The notes under the pieces were generated by a model, which worked only from the letters and a program-made list of their open reading frames with translations, was not told the DNA's origin and made no database searches. Shown in pieces: positions 13,190-24,396 of a stretch of DNA of 44,539 nucleotides (positions within the stretch are counted from its first letter, which is position 1; each line of letters starts with the position of its first letter). Source of the DNA: Nemertoderma westbladi (Eukaryota; Xenacoelomorpha; Nemertodermatida; Nemertodermatidae); the NCBI GenBank assembly GCA_032718475.1, contig JAUCBJ010002773.1:1-44539 (forward strand), in the 5' to 3' direction. Position numbers and translations under genes: made by a program.

Positions 13190-14071
13190 CTCCCTTGGTC
13201 AGCCACAATCTGGAACCCAACGTTCCCTTTGTCAGCCACAATCTGGAACCCCACGCTCCCTTGGTCAGCCACAATCTGGAACCACACGCTCCCTTGGTCA
13301 GCCACAATCTGGAACCCAACGCCCCCTTGGTCAGCCACAATCTGGAACCCAACGCTCCCTTGGTCAGCCACAATCTGAAACCCAACGCTCGCTCCCTTGC
13401 TCAGCCACAATCTGGAACCCAACGTTCCCTTGCTCAGCCACAATCTGGAACCCAACGCTCCCTTGGTCAGCCACAATCTGGAACCCAACGCTCGCTCCCT
13501 TGCTCAGCCACAATCTGGAACCCAACGTTCCCTTGGTCAGCCACAATCTGGAACCCAACTCTCCCTTGGCCAGCCACAATCTGGAACCCAACGCTCGCTC
13601 CCTTGCTCAGCCACAATCTGGAACCCAACGTTCCCTTGGTCAGCCACAATCTGGAACCCAACGTTCCCTTTGTCAGCCACAATCTGGAACCCCACGCTCC
13701 CTTGGTCAGCCACAATCTGGAACCACACGCTCCCTTGGTCAGCCACAATCTGGAACCCAACGCCCCCTTGGTCAGCCACAATCTGGAACCCAACGCTCCC
13801 TTGGTCAGCCACAATCTGAAACCCAACGCTCGCTCCCTTGCTCAGCCACAATCTGGAACCCAACGTTCCCTTGCTCAGCCACAATCTGGAACCCAACGCT
13901 CCCTTGGTCAGCCACAATCTGGAACCCAACGCTCGCTCCCTTGCTCAGCCACAATCTGGAACCCAACGTTCCCTTGGTCAGCCACAATCTGGAACCCAAC
14001 TCTCCCTTGGCCAGCCACAATCTGGAACCCAACGCTCGCTCCCTTGCTCAGCCACAATCTGGAACCCAACG
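13190..14071. repeat. 441 bp higher-order tandem duplication inside minisatellite B
   Basis: The block at about 13190-13630 recurs at about 13631-14071 with a constant offset of 441 bases, including its diagnostic variants (GTTCCCTTTGTCAG, ACCACACG and three 37 bp units). This equals thirteen units plus three 4 bp insertions. It shows that blocks of units, not only single units, are being copied. Confidence 0.8.
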
Positions 14072-17000
14072 TTCCCTTGCTCAGCCACAATCTGGAACCC
14101 AACGCTCCCTTGGTCAGCCACAATCTGGAACCCAACGCTCGCTCCCTTGCTCAGCCACAATCTGGAACCCAACGTTCCCTTGGTCAGCCACAATCTGGAA
14201 CCCAACGCCCCCTTGGTGAGCCACAATCTGGAACCCAACGCTCCCTTGGTCAGCCACAATCTGGAACCCAACGCTCGCTCCCTTGCTCAGCCACAATCTG
14301 GAACCCAACGCTCCCTTGGTCAGCCACAATCTGGAACCCAACTCTCCCTTGGCCAGCCACAATCTGGAACCCAACGCTCGCTCCCTTGCTCAGCCACAAT
14401 ATGTAACCCAACGCTCGCTCCCTTGCTCAGCCACAATCTGGAACCCAACGCTCCCTTGGTCAGCCACAATCTGGAACCCCACGCTCCCATGGTCAGCCAC
14501 AATATGTAACCCAACGCTCGCTCCCTTGCTCAGCCACAATCTGGAACCCAACGCTCCCTTGGTCAGCCACAATCTGGAACCCCACGCTCCCATGGTCAGC
14601 CACAATCTGGAACCCAACGCCCCCTTGGTCAGCCACAATCTGGAACCCAACGCTCCCTTGGTCAGCCACAATCTAGAACCCAACGCTCCCTTGGTCAGCC
14701 ACAATCTGGAACCCAACGCTCCCTTGGTCAGCCACAATCTGGAACCCCACGCTCCCATGGTCAGCCACAATCTGGAACCCAACGCCCCCTTGGTCAGCCA
14801 CAATCTGGAACCCAACGCTCCCTTGGTCAGCCACAATCTGGAACCCAACGCTCCCTTGGTCAGCCACAATCTGGAACCCCACGCTCCCATGGTCAGCCAC
14901 AATCTGGAACCCCACGCTCCCATGGTCAGCCACAATCTGGAACCCAACGCCCCCTTGGTCAGCCACAATCTGGAACCCAACGCTCCCTTGGTCAGCCACA
15001 ATATGGAACCCAACGCTCGCTCCCTTGGTCAGCCACAATCTGGAACCCAACGCTCCCTTGGTCAGCCACAATCTGGAACCCAACGCTCCCTTGGTCAGCC
15101 ACAATATGGAACCCAACGCTCGCTCCCTTGGTCAGCCACAATCTGGAACCCAACGCCCCCTTGGTCAGCCACAATCTGGAACCCAACGCTCCCTTGGTCA
15201 GCCACAATCTGGAACCCAACGCTCCCTTGGTCAGCCACAATCTGGAACCCAACGCTCCCTTGGTCAGCCACAATCTGGAACCCAACGCCCCCTTGGTCAG
15301 CCACAATCTGGAACCCAACGCTTCCTTGGTCAGCCACAATCTGGAACCCAATGCTCCCTTGGTCAGCCACAATATGGAACCCAACGCTCGCTCCCTTGGT
15401 CAGCCACAATCTGGAACCCAACGCTCCCTTGGTCAGCCACAATCTGGAACCCAACGCTCCCTTGGTCAGCCACAATCTGGAACCCAACGCTACCTTGGTC
15501 AGCCACAATCTGGAACCCAACGCCCCCTTGGTCAGCCACAATCTGGAACCCAACGCTCCCTTGGTCAGCCACAATCTGGAACCCAATGCTCCCTTGGTCA
15601 GCCACAATCTGGAACCCAACGCTCCCTTGGTCAGCCACAATCTGGAACCCAACGCTCCCTTGGTCAGCCACAATCTGGAACCCAACGCTCCCTTGGTCAG
15701 CCACACTCTGAAACCCCACGCTCCCTTGGTCAGCCACAATCTGGAACCCAACTCTCCCTTGGCCAGCCACAATCTGGAACCCAACGCTCGCTCCCTTGCT
15801 CAGCCACAATCTGGAACCCAACGCTCCCTTGGTCAGCCACAATCTGGAACCCCACGCTCCCATGGTCAGCCACAATCTGGAACCCAACGCCCCCTTGGTC
15901 AGCCACAATCTGGAACCCAACGCTCCCTTGGTCAGCCACAATCTGGAACCCAACGCTCCCTTGGTCAGCCACAATCTGGAACCCAACGCTCGCTCCCTTG
16001 CTCAGCCACAATCTGGAACCCAACGTTCCCTTTGTCAGCCACAATCTGGAACCCCACGCTCCCATGGTCAGCCACAATCTGGAACCCAACGCCCCCTTGG
16101 TCAGCCACAATCTGGAACCCAACGCTCGCTCCCTTGCTCAGCCACAATCTGGAACCCAACGTTCCCTTTGTCAGCCACAATCTGGAACCCAACGCTCGCT
16201 CCCTTGCTCAGCCACAATCTGGAACCCAACGTTCCCTTTGTCAGCCACAATCTGGAACCCCACGCTCCCATGGTCAGCCACAATCTGGAACCCAACGCCC
16301 CCTTGGTCAGCCACAATCTGGAACCCAACGCTCCCTTGGTCAGCCACAATCTGGAACCCAACGCTCGCTCCCTTGCTCAGCCACAATCTGGAACCCAACG
16401 TTCCCTTTGTCAGCCACAATCTGGAACCCCACGCTCCCTTGGTCAGCCACAATCTGGAACCCCACGCTCCCATGGTCAGCCACAATCTGGAACCCAACGC
16501 TCCCTTGGTCTGCCACAATCTGAAACCCAACGCTCCCTTGGTCAGCCACAATATGGAACCCAATGCTCCCGTGATCAGCCACAATCTGGAACCCAACGCC
16601 CCCTTGGTCAGCCACAATCTGGAACCCAACGCTCCCTTGGTCAGCCACAATCTGAAACCCCACGCTCCCTTGGTCAGCCACAATCTGGAACCCCAACGCC
16701 CACTTGGTCAGCCTCAATCTGGAACCCAATGCTCCCTTGGTCAGCCACAATCTGGAACCCAATGCTCCCTTGGTCAGCCACAATATGGAACCCCGAACAC
16801 TCCCTTGGTCAGCCACAATCTGGAACCCAACGCTCCCTTGGTCAGCCACAATCTGGAACCCAACGCTCCCTTGGTCAGCCACAATCTGGAACCCAATTCT
16901 CCCTTGGTCAGCCACAATCTGGAACCCAACGCTCCCTTGGTCAGCCACAATCTGGAACCCAACGCTCCCTTGGTCAGCCACAATCTGGAACCCAACGCTC

Positions 17001-17079
17001 CCTTGGTCAGCCACAATCTGGAACCCAATGCTCCCTTAGTCAGCCACAATCTGGAACCCAATGCTCCCTTTGTCAGCCA

Positions 17080-18160
17080 CAATCTGGAACCCAGCGCTCC
17101 CTTGGTCAGCCTTTATCTGGAACCCAACGCTCCCTTGGTCAGCCACAATATGGAACCCAATGCTCCCGTGATCAGCCACAATCTGGAACCCAACGCTCCC
17201 TTGGTCAGCCTTTATCTAGAACCCAACGCCCCCTTGGTCAGCCACAATCTGGAACCCAATGCTCCCTTGGTCAGCCACAATCTGGAACCCAACGCTCCCT
17301 TGGTCAGCCACAATCTGGAACCCAACGCTCCCTTGGTCAGCCACAATCTGGAACCCAACGCTCCCTTGGTCAGCCACAATCTGGAACCCAATGCTCCCTT
17401 AGTCAGCCACAATCTGGAACCCAATGCTCCCTTGGTCAGCCACAATCTGGAACCCAACGCTCCCTTGGTCAGCCACAATCTGGAACCCAATGCTCCCTTA
17501 GTCAGCCACAATCTGGAACCCAATGCTCCCTTAGTCAGCCACAATCTGGAACCCAATGCTCCCTTAGTCAGCCACAATCTGGAACCCAATGCTCCCTTTG
17601 TCAGCCACAATCTGGAACCCAATTCTCCCTTGGTCAGCCACAATCTGGAACCCAACGCTCCCTTGGTCAGCCACAATCTGGAACCCAACGCTCCCTTGGT
17701 CAGCCACAATCTGGAACCCAACGCTCCCTTGGTCAGCCACAATCTGGAACCCAACGCTCCCTTGGTCAGCCACAATCTGGAACCCAATGCTCCCTTAGTC
17801 AGCCACAATCTGGAACCCAATGCTCCCTTTGTCAGCCACAATCTGGAACCCAACGCTCCCTTGGTCAGCCTTTATCTGGAACCCAACGCTCCCTTGGTCA
17901 GCCACAATATGGAACCCAATGCTCCCGTGATCAGCCACAATCTGGAACCCAACGCTCCCTTGGTCAGCCTTTATCTAGAACCCAACGCCCCCTTGGTCAG
18001 CCACAATCTGGAACCCAACGCTCCCTTGGTCAGCCTTTATCTGGAACCCAACGCTCCCTTGGTCAGCCACAATATGGAACCCAATGCTCCCGTGATCACC
18101 CACAATCTGGAACCCAACGCTCCCTTGGTCAGCCTTTATCTAGAACCCAACGCTCCCATG
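17080..18160. repeat. Higher-order blocks with CCTTTATC and CGTGATCAG variants
   Basis: A recognisable cassette appears near 17110, 17869 and 18027. It is a CCTTTATC unit, a normal unit, a TATGG unit, a CGTGATCAG unit, and again a CCTTTATC unit ending in CTAGAAC. The first two are 759 bases apart, which is 23 units. Runs of CTTAGTCAG units precede the cassette in the first two cases. This points to amplification of a larger block. Confidence 0.75.
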
Positions 18161-18756
18161 GTCAGCCACAATCTGGAACCCCACGCTCCCATGGTCAGCC
18201 ACAATCTGGAACCCAACGCCCCCTTGGTCAGCCACAATCTGGAACCCAACGCTCCCTTGGTCAGCCACAATATGGAATCCAACGCCCCCTTGGTCAGTCA
18301 CAATCTGGAACCCTAACACTCCCTTGGTCAGCCTTTATCTGGAACCCAACGCTCCCTTGGTCAGCCACAATCTGGAAGCCAACGCTCCCTTGGTCAGCCT
18401 TTATCTGGAACCCAACGCTCCCTTGGTCAGCCACAATATGGAACCCAATGCTCCCGTGGCCAGCCACAATCTGGAACCCAACGCTCCCTTGGTCAGCCAC
18501 AATATGGAATCCAACGCCCCCTTGGTCAGTCACAATCTGGAACCCTAACACTCCCTTGGTCAGCCACAATCTGGAACCCAACGCTCCCTTGGTCAGCCAC
18601 AATCTGGAACCACAACACTCCCTTGGTCAGCCACAATATGGAACCCAATGCTCCCGTGGTCAGCCACAATCTGGAACCACAACACTCCCTTGGTCAGCCA
18701 CAATATGGAACCCAACGCTCCCGTGGCCAGCCACAATCTGGAACCCCACCCCTTTT

Positions 18757-19565
18757 CTTTCTCCAGCTAAAATGCCCTTTGTTCTTCTTTCCATTTCTAC
18801 ACAACATTCGTATCCATGTTGCTTAGTAACTTACTTACTATCAGCTGTGTTTCTCCCATTCTGATAGTGCGACAGCTGCCTGTAAAGTTCTCCAATATCT
18901 ACCATTGATGATGACGTGAAGTTGGGGCAGCCAAACTACCCCCCTCCCCCCCCCCACCACCATCTGTGTGTATTAAGTGTGTGAGCCTGTAGTTGCTTTC
19001 CGGTGCTGGTGCTGCAAGGAGTGGGATTATTTTATTGGATGCTGCTAGGACACTATCCCCTGGATATCGATGAATGCAGTGTACTGTAGGTAAGATGTAT
19101 CAATAAACTGGCATTGCACATAATACAGGGGGGGGGGGGGGGGGGGGGTTGTGATTGGCTATTGGTTTGTAACAAATTGTGGCTTATTCCAGCATCTGCA
19201 ACCTGGCCTCTAGCTAAGTTGGTGTAGCTCGCATTTCTGTAGTATTATTATCCCCACTTTCTTGAAGCTGAGGTATGACTTTCGCGTGGGCGGCTTACCT
19301 TTACCTATCAGTGTGTTGCATGAGAATCCCCATGGCAATATCGGTAATGAAGTAAAGCAATAATGCAGTGATTCTTGAATATTTCCACCCCATCCCCAGT
19401 ATTTCATAACAGTCAAAGGCGTCCTTTATAACAGGACGCCACGGACGCTGTGGGGCACGATGAGAAGTTGTGGGGCGAGTCGCGAAGTCATGCGAACCTT
19501 AGTATTCACCTTAGTACTGCCAAATTCCTTTTTTATCCATTTTTGTCTGTATGTCCTACTCAAGT
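18757..19565. other. Non-coding spacer with homopolymer runs
   Basis: No gene is visible. The stretch contains a C-rich run at 18938-18955 and an uninterrupted run of 20 G at 19128-19147. Such runs often mark assembly or polymerase-slippage trouble, so nearby indels should be treated with caution. Confidence 0.6.
19128..19147. repeat. Poly-G tract, 20 G
   Basis: An uninterrupted G run in AT-rich surroundings. Similar runs of 22 G occur at 22619-22640 and 24281-24302. Confidence 0.97.
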
Positions 19566-19572
19566 TTGAACG

Positions 19573-20349
19573 GCTGATGACTTAGGAGTACTCTCAGAAT
19601 CATTAGAGGGAGCCCAAAGGCTCCTCAGCTCATTGGAACATGCTGCTTCTAGTGTTGGTCTTTTTATTAACTCCAGAAAGACCAAAATTCTGACAGTTAA
19701 CTTTGAAAGTCCTCAGCAAGTCTCTGATCGGATGAGCATAAGCTCAAAGGATGGTATGCTTGAGCATGTGGACGACTTCTGTTACCTGGGATCATGGATC
19801 CGGAAGTCAGGTGAGGACCTTCGAATACGTAAGGGAAAGGCATGGGCAGCCTTGAATAGGCTTTCCAGGATTTGGAAGTCACCGAGAATTAATCGGAAAC
19901 TCAAGGTCCGATTATTTAGAGCAGCAGTAGTTCCAGTACTCCTCTACGGGAGTCCATGCTGGGCTCTAACTGCTGAGGACACCAAATCTCTGGATGGCAC
20001 ATTCACAAGAATGCTACGCCGGGTTCATTGTGTCAAGTACAATGCACACATCTCCAACCAGACACTATATAACATTGGAGGTGTCTCATTGGTTCCCCCA
20101 AGCTTGACACTAGAACAAAATCGCCTCCGCTTTGCAGGACATTGCTTTCGCCTTGAGGACCAGCCAGTGCATAATCTTGTACTTTGGCAGCCTCATGGTG
20201 TGAATAAGCATGGTGGACAGCTCATGACTTTCTTGAGACGCATCTTAAAGGACACTGGCCTTAAAGATGCGGATGATCTAGCAAATGTCATGGGTGATAG
20301 GGAGTTGTGGCGATGCAATTTTGTTGACAAGCCGGCACAGCATTCTTAA
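19573..20349 (+). pseudogene. C-terminal part of a LINE reverse transcriptase
   Basis: An open frame begins at the residues TADDLGVL, a slightly changed YADD catalytic box, and continues through the RT thumb and connection region. Recognisable family landmarks are GLFINSRKTKIL, FCYLGSWI, RLFRAAVVPVLLYGSPCW, RMLRRVHCVKY and the C-terminal RFAGHCFRL. This end of the protein is typical of RTE-like LINEs widespread in invertebrates. The endonuclease and the first two thirds of the RT are missing because the copy is 5'-truncated, so it cannot act on its own. An in-frame stop at 19567-19569 precedes the box, and the internal ATG at 19633 is unlikely to be a biological start. The frame is otherwise undamaged down to its stop at 20349, so the copy is fairly young. 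Clade assignment is from memory of the family pattern and is not proven. Confidence 0.85.
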
Positions 20350-20391
20350 AAATGCAGCTGCAATGCAGCATGCCGATCCTAGTAGTAGTAG
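19575..20391 (+). mobile_element. 5'-truncated RTE-like LINE with 9 bp target-site duplication
   Basis: The insertion is flanked by TTGAACGGC at 19566-19574 and again at 20392-20400. It starts abruptly at the YADD box of a reverse transcriptase and ends in a short (TAG)n tail at about 20380-20390. A ragged 5' end, an intact 3' end, a microsatellite tail and a TSD are the normal marks of target-primed reverse transcription. Fragments of the same family occur at 39378-39625 (minus) and 40470-41550 (plus). Confidence 0.85.
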
Positions 20392-20400
20392 TTGAACGGC

Positions 20401-21587
20401 AATATCTCAGCAAGAGCTTGGACAAATTTGTTAAAGTTAGAATTAAGTTAAGTTAGAATGTATATCATAAGTTAGAATGTGTATCATAAGTTAGAATGCA
20501 TATAGTGAATGTACATTGACAGCCCCTCCTGGGTCCACTCAGTCTTGCATCCACTGGGGGGTCGATAATATAAGGATTAGTTGAATTACTGGAAACAAAA
20601 CTTGTGATAGAGCGGCTATAGAAGGATGAGCCTTCGGGTCGCCTCCGGCTTCGGCCGACTGTTTGCTTTCTTGGACGTTCCAGTATTGAAATGATTGTTA
20701 ATTGTTTTATTTTGTTGTATCGTAGCAACCATTGATGATTTATTTACCAACTTTTGTACTCCATTGTGTTCAATATCTGTTATATTGTAATATTGCGATT
20801 TTTTTTTACTACATTCTCGTAAAGTTCCAATTGATTTTTGTAATGGCAAAATGTTTTCCACGAAATAGAGCACATGGATGGGAAATGCAATATGGTGATT
20901 ACTTATTATCTAGGGGTACAAAAAGAGGACATTAAACTCTCTCTCTCTAGGCAAGGCAGCCGCCACTCATGTAACTTGTCAATTGTAAGAAATAAAACAT
21001 GTTTGGCTAGTCTGAGCTGACTAACAAACTAATTAGAATATTTCTCCAGGGTATCTATTATATTCTATAGATAGTCTGTAAGTAGAATTCCATTCAAGAT
21101 GGGCAGTGTACACCTTTCGTCTATGGAAACATGTCACTATTTGATTAAAGACAATGTCGCTTATACCAATACAAATATATTGTACGACTATATTTTAGTA
21201 GTCCAATAGCTGTCAGTACGATTAGATAGATATAGGGTATATTGTGCGTGGAGTGAAATGGTTTTATGGAGCCTGGATGGATTTTAAAACCCAGTATACA
21301 GACTACGTGACTTGGGCACTGGCTCAGAATATTTAATAGTTCCTCAAAATGTGAGACCGTTTTTTCGGTATTTGAAATCAACGGATCGATATTGACAAAA
21401 AATAGGTCTCATGCAAAAAAATAATATTATGATAAAACTGTAATAATTTACCATTTTTTGTACTCACATCTACTTTATGATTTGGAGAAAAACAACATTA
21501 GTTGATTAGTAGTTAAGCAAGAAAAGGTTGTTTCAAAAGAACAAAATACATATCTTTATCCGTTGCACAAGTTATCCGTTAACTTAG
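20401..21587. other. Non-coding AT-rich spacer
   Basis: No supported gene. A short CT run lies at about 20938-20950, and a GC-richer patch with CCTTCGGGTCGCCTCCGG sits at 20631-20660. The open frames here (61-87 codons) show no domain signature. Confidence 0.5.
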
Positions 21588-21932
21588 GCCCGCCGCACAC
21601 TAGAGATGCAAGATGCTCGATGCAAGATACCAGACGCAAGATGCAAAAATCGTTACCGACGTACACTAGAGATGCAAGATTCATCGTATTTTATTTTATA
21701 TATTGATAGCTTTTATGTTATTTTTTTATTTTAATGTATATTTCAAAGAATTTATCTTGCATCTTGCATCTCTAGTGTACGGCCTCCAGTAGTCTACCAT
21801 GTATTCTATAATTCGAGATGCAAAAATAGAACATCGAGGATGTCCTTTTTTGCATCTTGCATCTCTAATGTGCGTGGTCTGATAGGAAATAATGTATTCT
21901 AAAAAATTTTGCATCTTGCATCTATAGTGTGC
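21588..21932. mobile_element. Palindromic MITE with repeated terminal motif
   Basis: The motif CACTAGAGATGCAAGATGC or close variants occurs in direct orientation near 21598 and 21664. It occurs inverted, as GCATCTTGCATCTCTAGTGT, near 21760, 21852 and 21911. The whole stretch can fold into a hairpin with nested arms. It has no coding capacity. CTTAG is present on both sides (21583-21587 and 21933-21937) and may be a TSD, but the left end carries extra bases before the shared motif, so the exact boundary and the superfamily are uncertain. The layout suggests a MITE in which terminal units have multiplied. Confidence 0.7.
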
Positions 21933-22614
21933 CTTAGATAGTGTCCTTAGATAACTTAACTTGGCAGTGTTTATTATGCTTTACAGTGTCTACCACTCTC
22001 AAAGATAAACAAATTCAAGATGGTTACAGAGTTGTGATTCTTAAGGTTCCGTATTATTAATTGATAAGCAAAAGTACATACAGCCCCATGTCGTCACAAT
22101 ACTGCAATAGCGCACACGACATAGAGTATAGCAATACTAAATACATATAGAAGATTACACGGTGCATGATGTGTATCATATTATTATAGATTAGAGGGAA
22201 CGACTAACTTATAATTTTTCTATGAGGCTTTCTGTTTATTGACAATCGATGTTGCCACTTTTATAAGAAAAGGCGGTTTAGGCTTATAGTGTTGAAGATA
22301 GCTGCCCTAGGAATATATGAAATCGCCAGTACCGGTAATATTGAGCCAAGAAAGGAAGCGTTCTTGGCTAGCTAGCCTTAGATAAGAGAGCCAGCATGTG
22401 TATTGTGTAGGCAGCCGGGTAATATATGGGGCACGCGCACGGCGTGTTCTGTACTGTTATCTATAGTATTGTCTATCTGTCTGTCTGTATATGCCGCTGG
22501 CCGATATGAATAATGCCAGGTGAATTTTTCATTCCTCTTTCCAAGAAAACAGCCACACGGGCCTATAAGAATTATAGTTAATTTAATAATACTTCCCGCA
22601 ACGATGTCTGACGG
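21933..22614. other. Non-coding spacer
   Basis: AT-rich sequence with no recognisable gene or repeat up to the TTAA at 22615-22618 that borders the foldback element. Confidence 0.5.
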
Positions 22615-23022
22615 TTAAGGGGGGGGGGGGGGGGGGGGGGTAGCGCATTTTCTGACCATAAAGTCGAATTTTTGAAACATATCCTATCTGATGCAGAATT
22701 TCATGCTGAATCCAAATATGGAAACCGTTTTCCCATATCTTGCTTAGTTTTCGAGATATCATGGATAGAAGATACTGGCTGCGATATATCGCGATATCGG
22801 TAAAGGCGATGAAGTTTGGGTTTGCATTCAATTTCTGCAAATTTCTGTGCTCCGTGGTGCCAATTGGATGTCTCCACGAGAAAGAGCACAAAATTCTAGT
22901 TGAGAAGGTATTTTTTTATGATTATTGGACCTACTTTTCAGTTTATCAGACAACTTCAAGTCTCCGGAATGAAGATGGGACTCGAATAAGCGACTCGCGG
23001 TCTTTGCGGGATTACACGGAAT

Positions 23023-23293
23023 TAGATCTTTTCTACAGAAAGGATATTTGATGACACAAAAAGTAGGCGATCTAAATTTACCCTGTTAACCTGTACTATA
23101 CAGTACAGCCAATATAATTCCGGCATTATACATTGTAGTTTAAGTTTTGGCCAATGAGACTCAAGCAAATCCAATTGTCAACAACTGGAACTTATGTACT
23201 GTAACACAACACACACATGTTAACCACTGTGGTTTTAGCTGAAGGATCAGATTTTTCTTTTAGATGCTGTATATCCAAACTTTAAGATTTTTT
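23023..23293 (+). repeat. Split direct repeat A1 (left terminus)
   Basis: 271 bp, identical by eye to A2 at 38169-38439 with a constant offset of 15146. It contains two perfect small inverted repeats: CTGTACT-ATAC-AGTACAG at 23091-23108 and AACCAC-T-GTGGTT at 23223-23235. As the sequence just upstream of gag it probably holds the + strand promoter (inference). The inverted repeats are candidate protein-binding or fold-back sites. Confidence 0.9.
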
Positions 23294-23370
23294 TTTTTAT
23301 TATTAACATTGATTTTGTCTTTGTCTTAATATTACAAATATCCTGTCACACTCACCATAGTAGAAGTGTG

Positions 23371-23981
23371 ATGGAAATCCCAAATAAACTGGGATCAGTT
23401 GTAATACAAGATGGTAGTGCAAAAATGGTTGTTCTAAACGACTGTAACAAGAGAATTCTTACCGAAGCTCCTATGTTTCTGGAAAACCTAGCAGTGATAG
23501 AAAGTTCAGATGAGATTATAATAGAAGGTACATCATATAAAATAAAGCGTAAAGCTGGGAACATATTGATCCTCAAACCGATAGATGTTTGTTCAACTTC
23601 ACAATCAGTAGGCCTACGACCACGGGGCAGTGAAATTGACACAAACAAACCAATAGCCGGAAATACCAGCAACACAGAATGGGAACAACTGGCAAAGGCA
23701 ATGATGAAACGTTTGGTCGGCAGTATGGCCGGCACTGATGATGGACCTCACGCCTTACCTGTGGAACAAAGCTCTGGATTGGAACTCTCAGAGACGCTCA
23801 CCGCAGATCGCCCTTTGCCAAGACAAGTTATAGCAAATTTACGCTATAGGAGGCGATTCATTGAATTGCAAGATGTTGCTAGTTATGATGACGTACAGCG
23901 GAACAAGTCAGGAGGCAAGTCAGGAAATCGCATCGCGTCCTCAGGGGGTCTGTTATCAGCCTTACTGACACTCATTAGATA
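23371..23981 (+). pseudogene. gag-like ORF of the YR retrotransposon, 5' part
   Basis: An open frame starts at ATG 23371 (the codon before it is GTG), 77 bases after repeat A1. It runs for about 200 codons until it enters the tail of the nested minus-strand LINE near 23982. The product is rich in Ser, Lys and Arg in its last third and has no domain I can name with certainty. Position, strand and the resumption of a DIRS-type Gag on the other side of the LINE make it the N-terminal part of Gag (inference). DIRS-type Gag proteins bind the element's RNA and form particles. The gene is cut by the LINE, so no full product can be made. Confidence 0.6.
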
Positions 23982-24037
23982 CATTTCATTTCATTTAATT
24001 TAATTCGGTCTTTGCCGACAATATAAAATAAAGGTGC
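23982..24037 (-). other. 3' end of the LINE: hairpin and pentamer tail
   Basis: Read on the minus strand, the sequence ends TCGGCAAAGACCGA, a 4 bp stem with a 6-base loop. It is followed by repeats of AATTA and AATGA to about 23982. LINEs of the CR1/L2 type commonly end in a short stem-loop recognised by their RT, followed by a microsatellite tail. This fixes the 3' boundary of the element and shows its direction. Confidence 0.7.
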
Positions 24038-24280
24038 ACCGAGATACGTTCAACACAAATTGTGAGGCAAGTTACGCAAAAACTAGTAAAAACCATAATT
24101 GGTACAATTAAGGTGGTTAAAAAGAAATGGCAGAATAAGCTATGTATAGAATCTATATGAGTATGTTATATTTTCTATATGAATACATGTATGAATCTAT
24201 ATGGAGAATAGGCCATATAGATTACACGATAATCCTATTGCACGTTCGTATCAGTACTAGTTCTGTTAACGAGTGGGGTT

Positions 24281-24302
24281 GGGGGGGGGGGGGGGGGGGG
24301 GG
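24281..24302. repeat. Poly-G tract (22 G) in the LINE 3' region
   Basis: An uninterrupted G run on the + strand, read as poly-C in the LINE's 3' untranslated region. The length is likely to be unreliable in the assembly. Confidence 0.95.
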
Positions 24303-24396
24303 TGTTGGAAACAAACATCCCGTAATACCAGCGTGCCCAGCACCACGAGGAACATAATGATACTAAGTGATAGTGCTTAGTAGGGTCGGTGTCTGT

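Larger units (their letters stand above)
12088..18756. repeat. 33 bp minisatellite B (~200 units)
   Basis: The unit begins CTCCCTTGGTCAGCCACAAT and continues CTGGAACCCAACG. It is unrelated in sequence to the array at 529-4920 but has the same 33 bp length. Variants include TATGG for CTGG, CCTTTATC for CCACAATC, CGTGATCAG for CTTGGTCAG, and a 37 bp form with an extra GCTC. The 37 bp forms shift the reading frame, which is why several frames on both strands stay open for hundreds of codons. The array ends abruptly in non-repetitive sequence on both sides. Confidence 0.95.

Noticed and set aside
12088-18864. Large repetitive proteins up to 1062 residues on both strands
   Set aside because: Several frames on both strands are open at once and 37 bp units shift them repeatedly, so this is minisatellite DNA.
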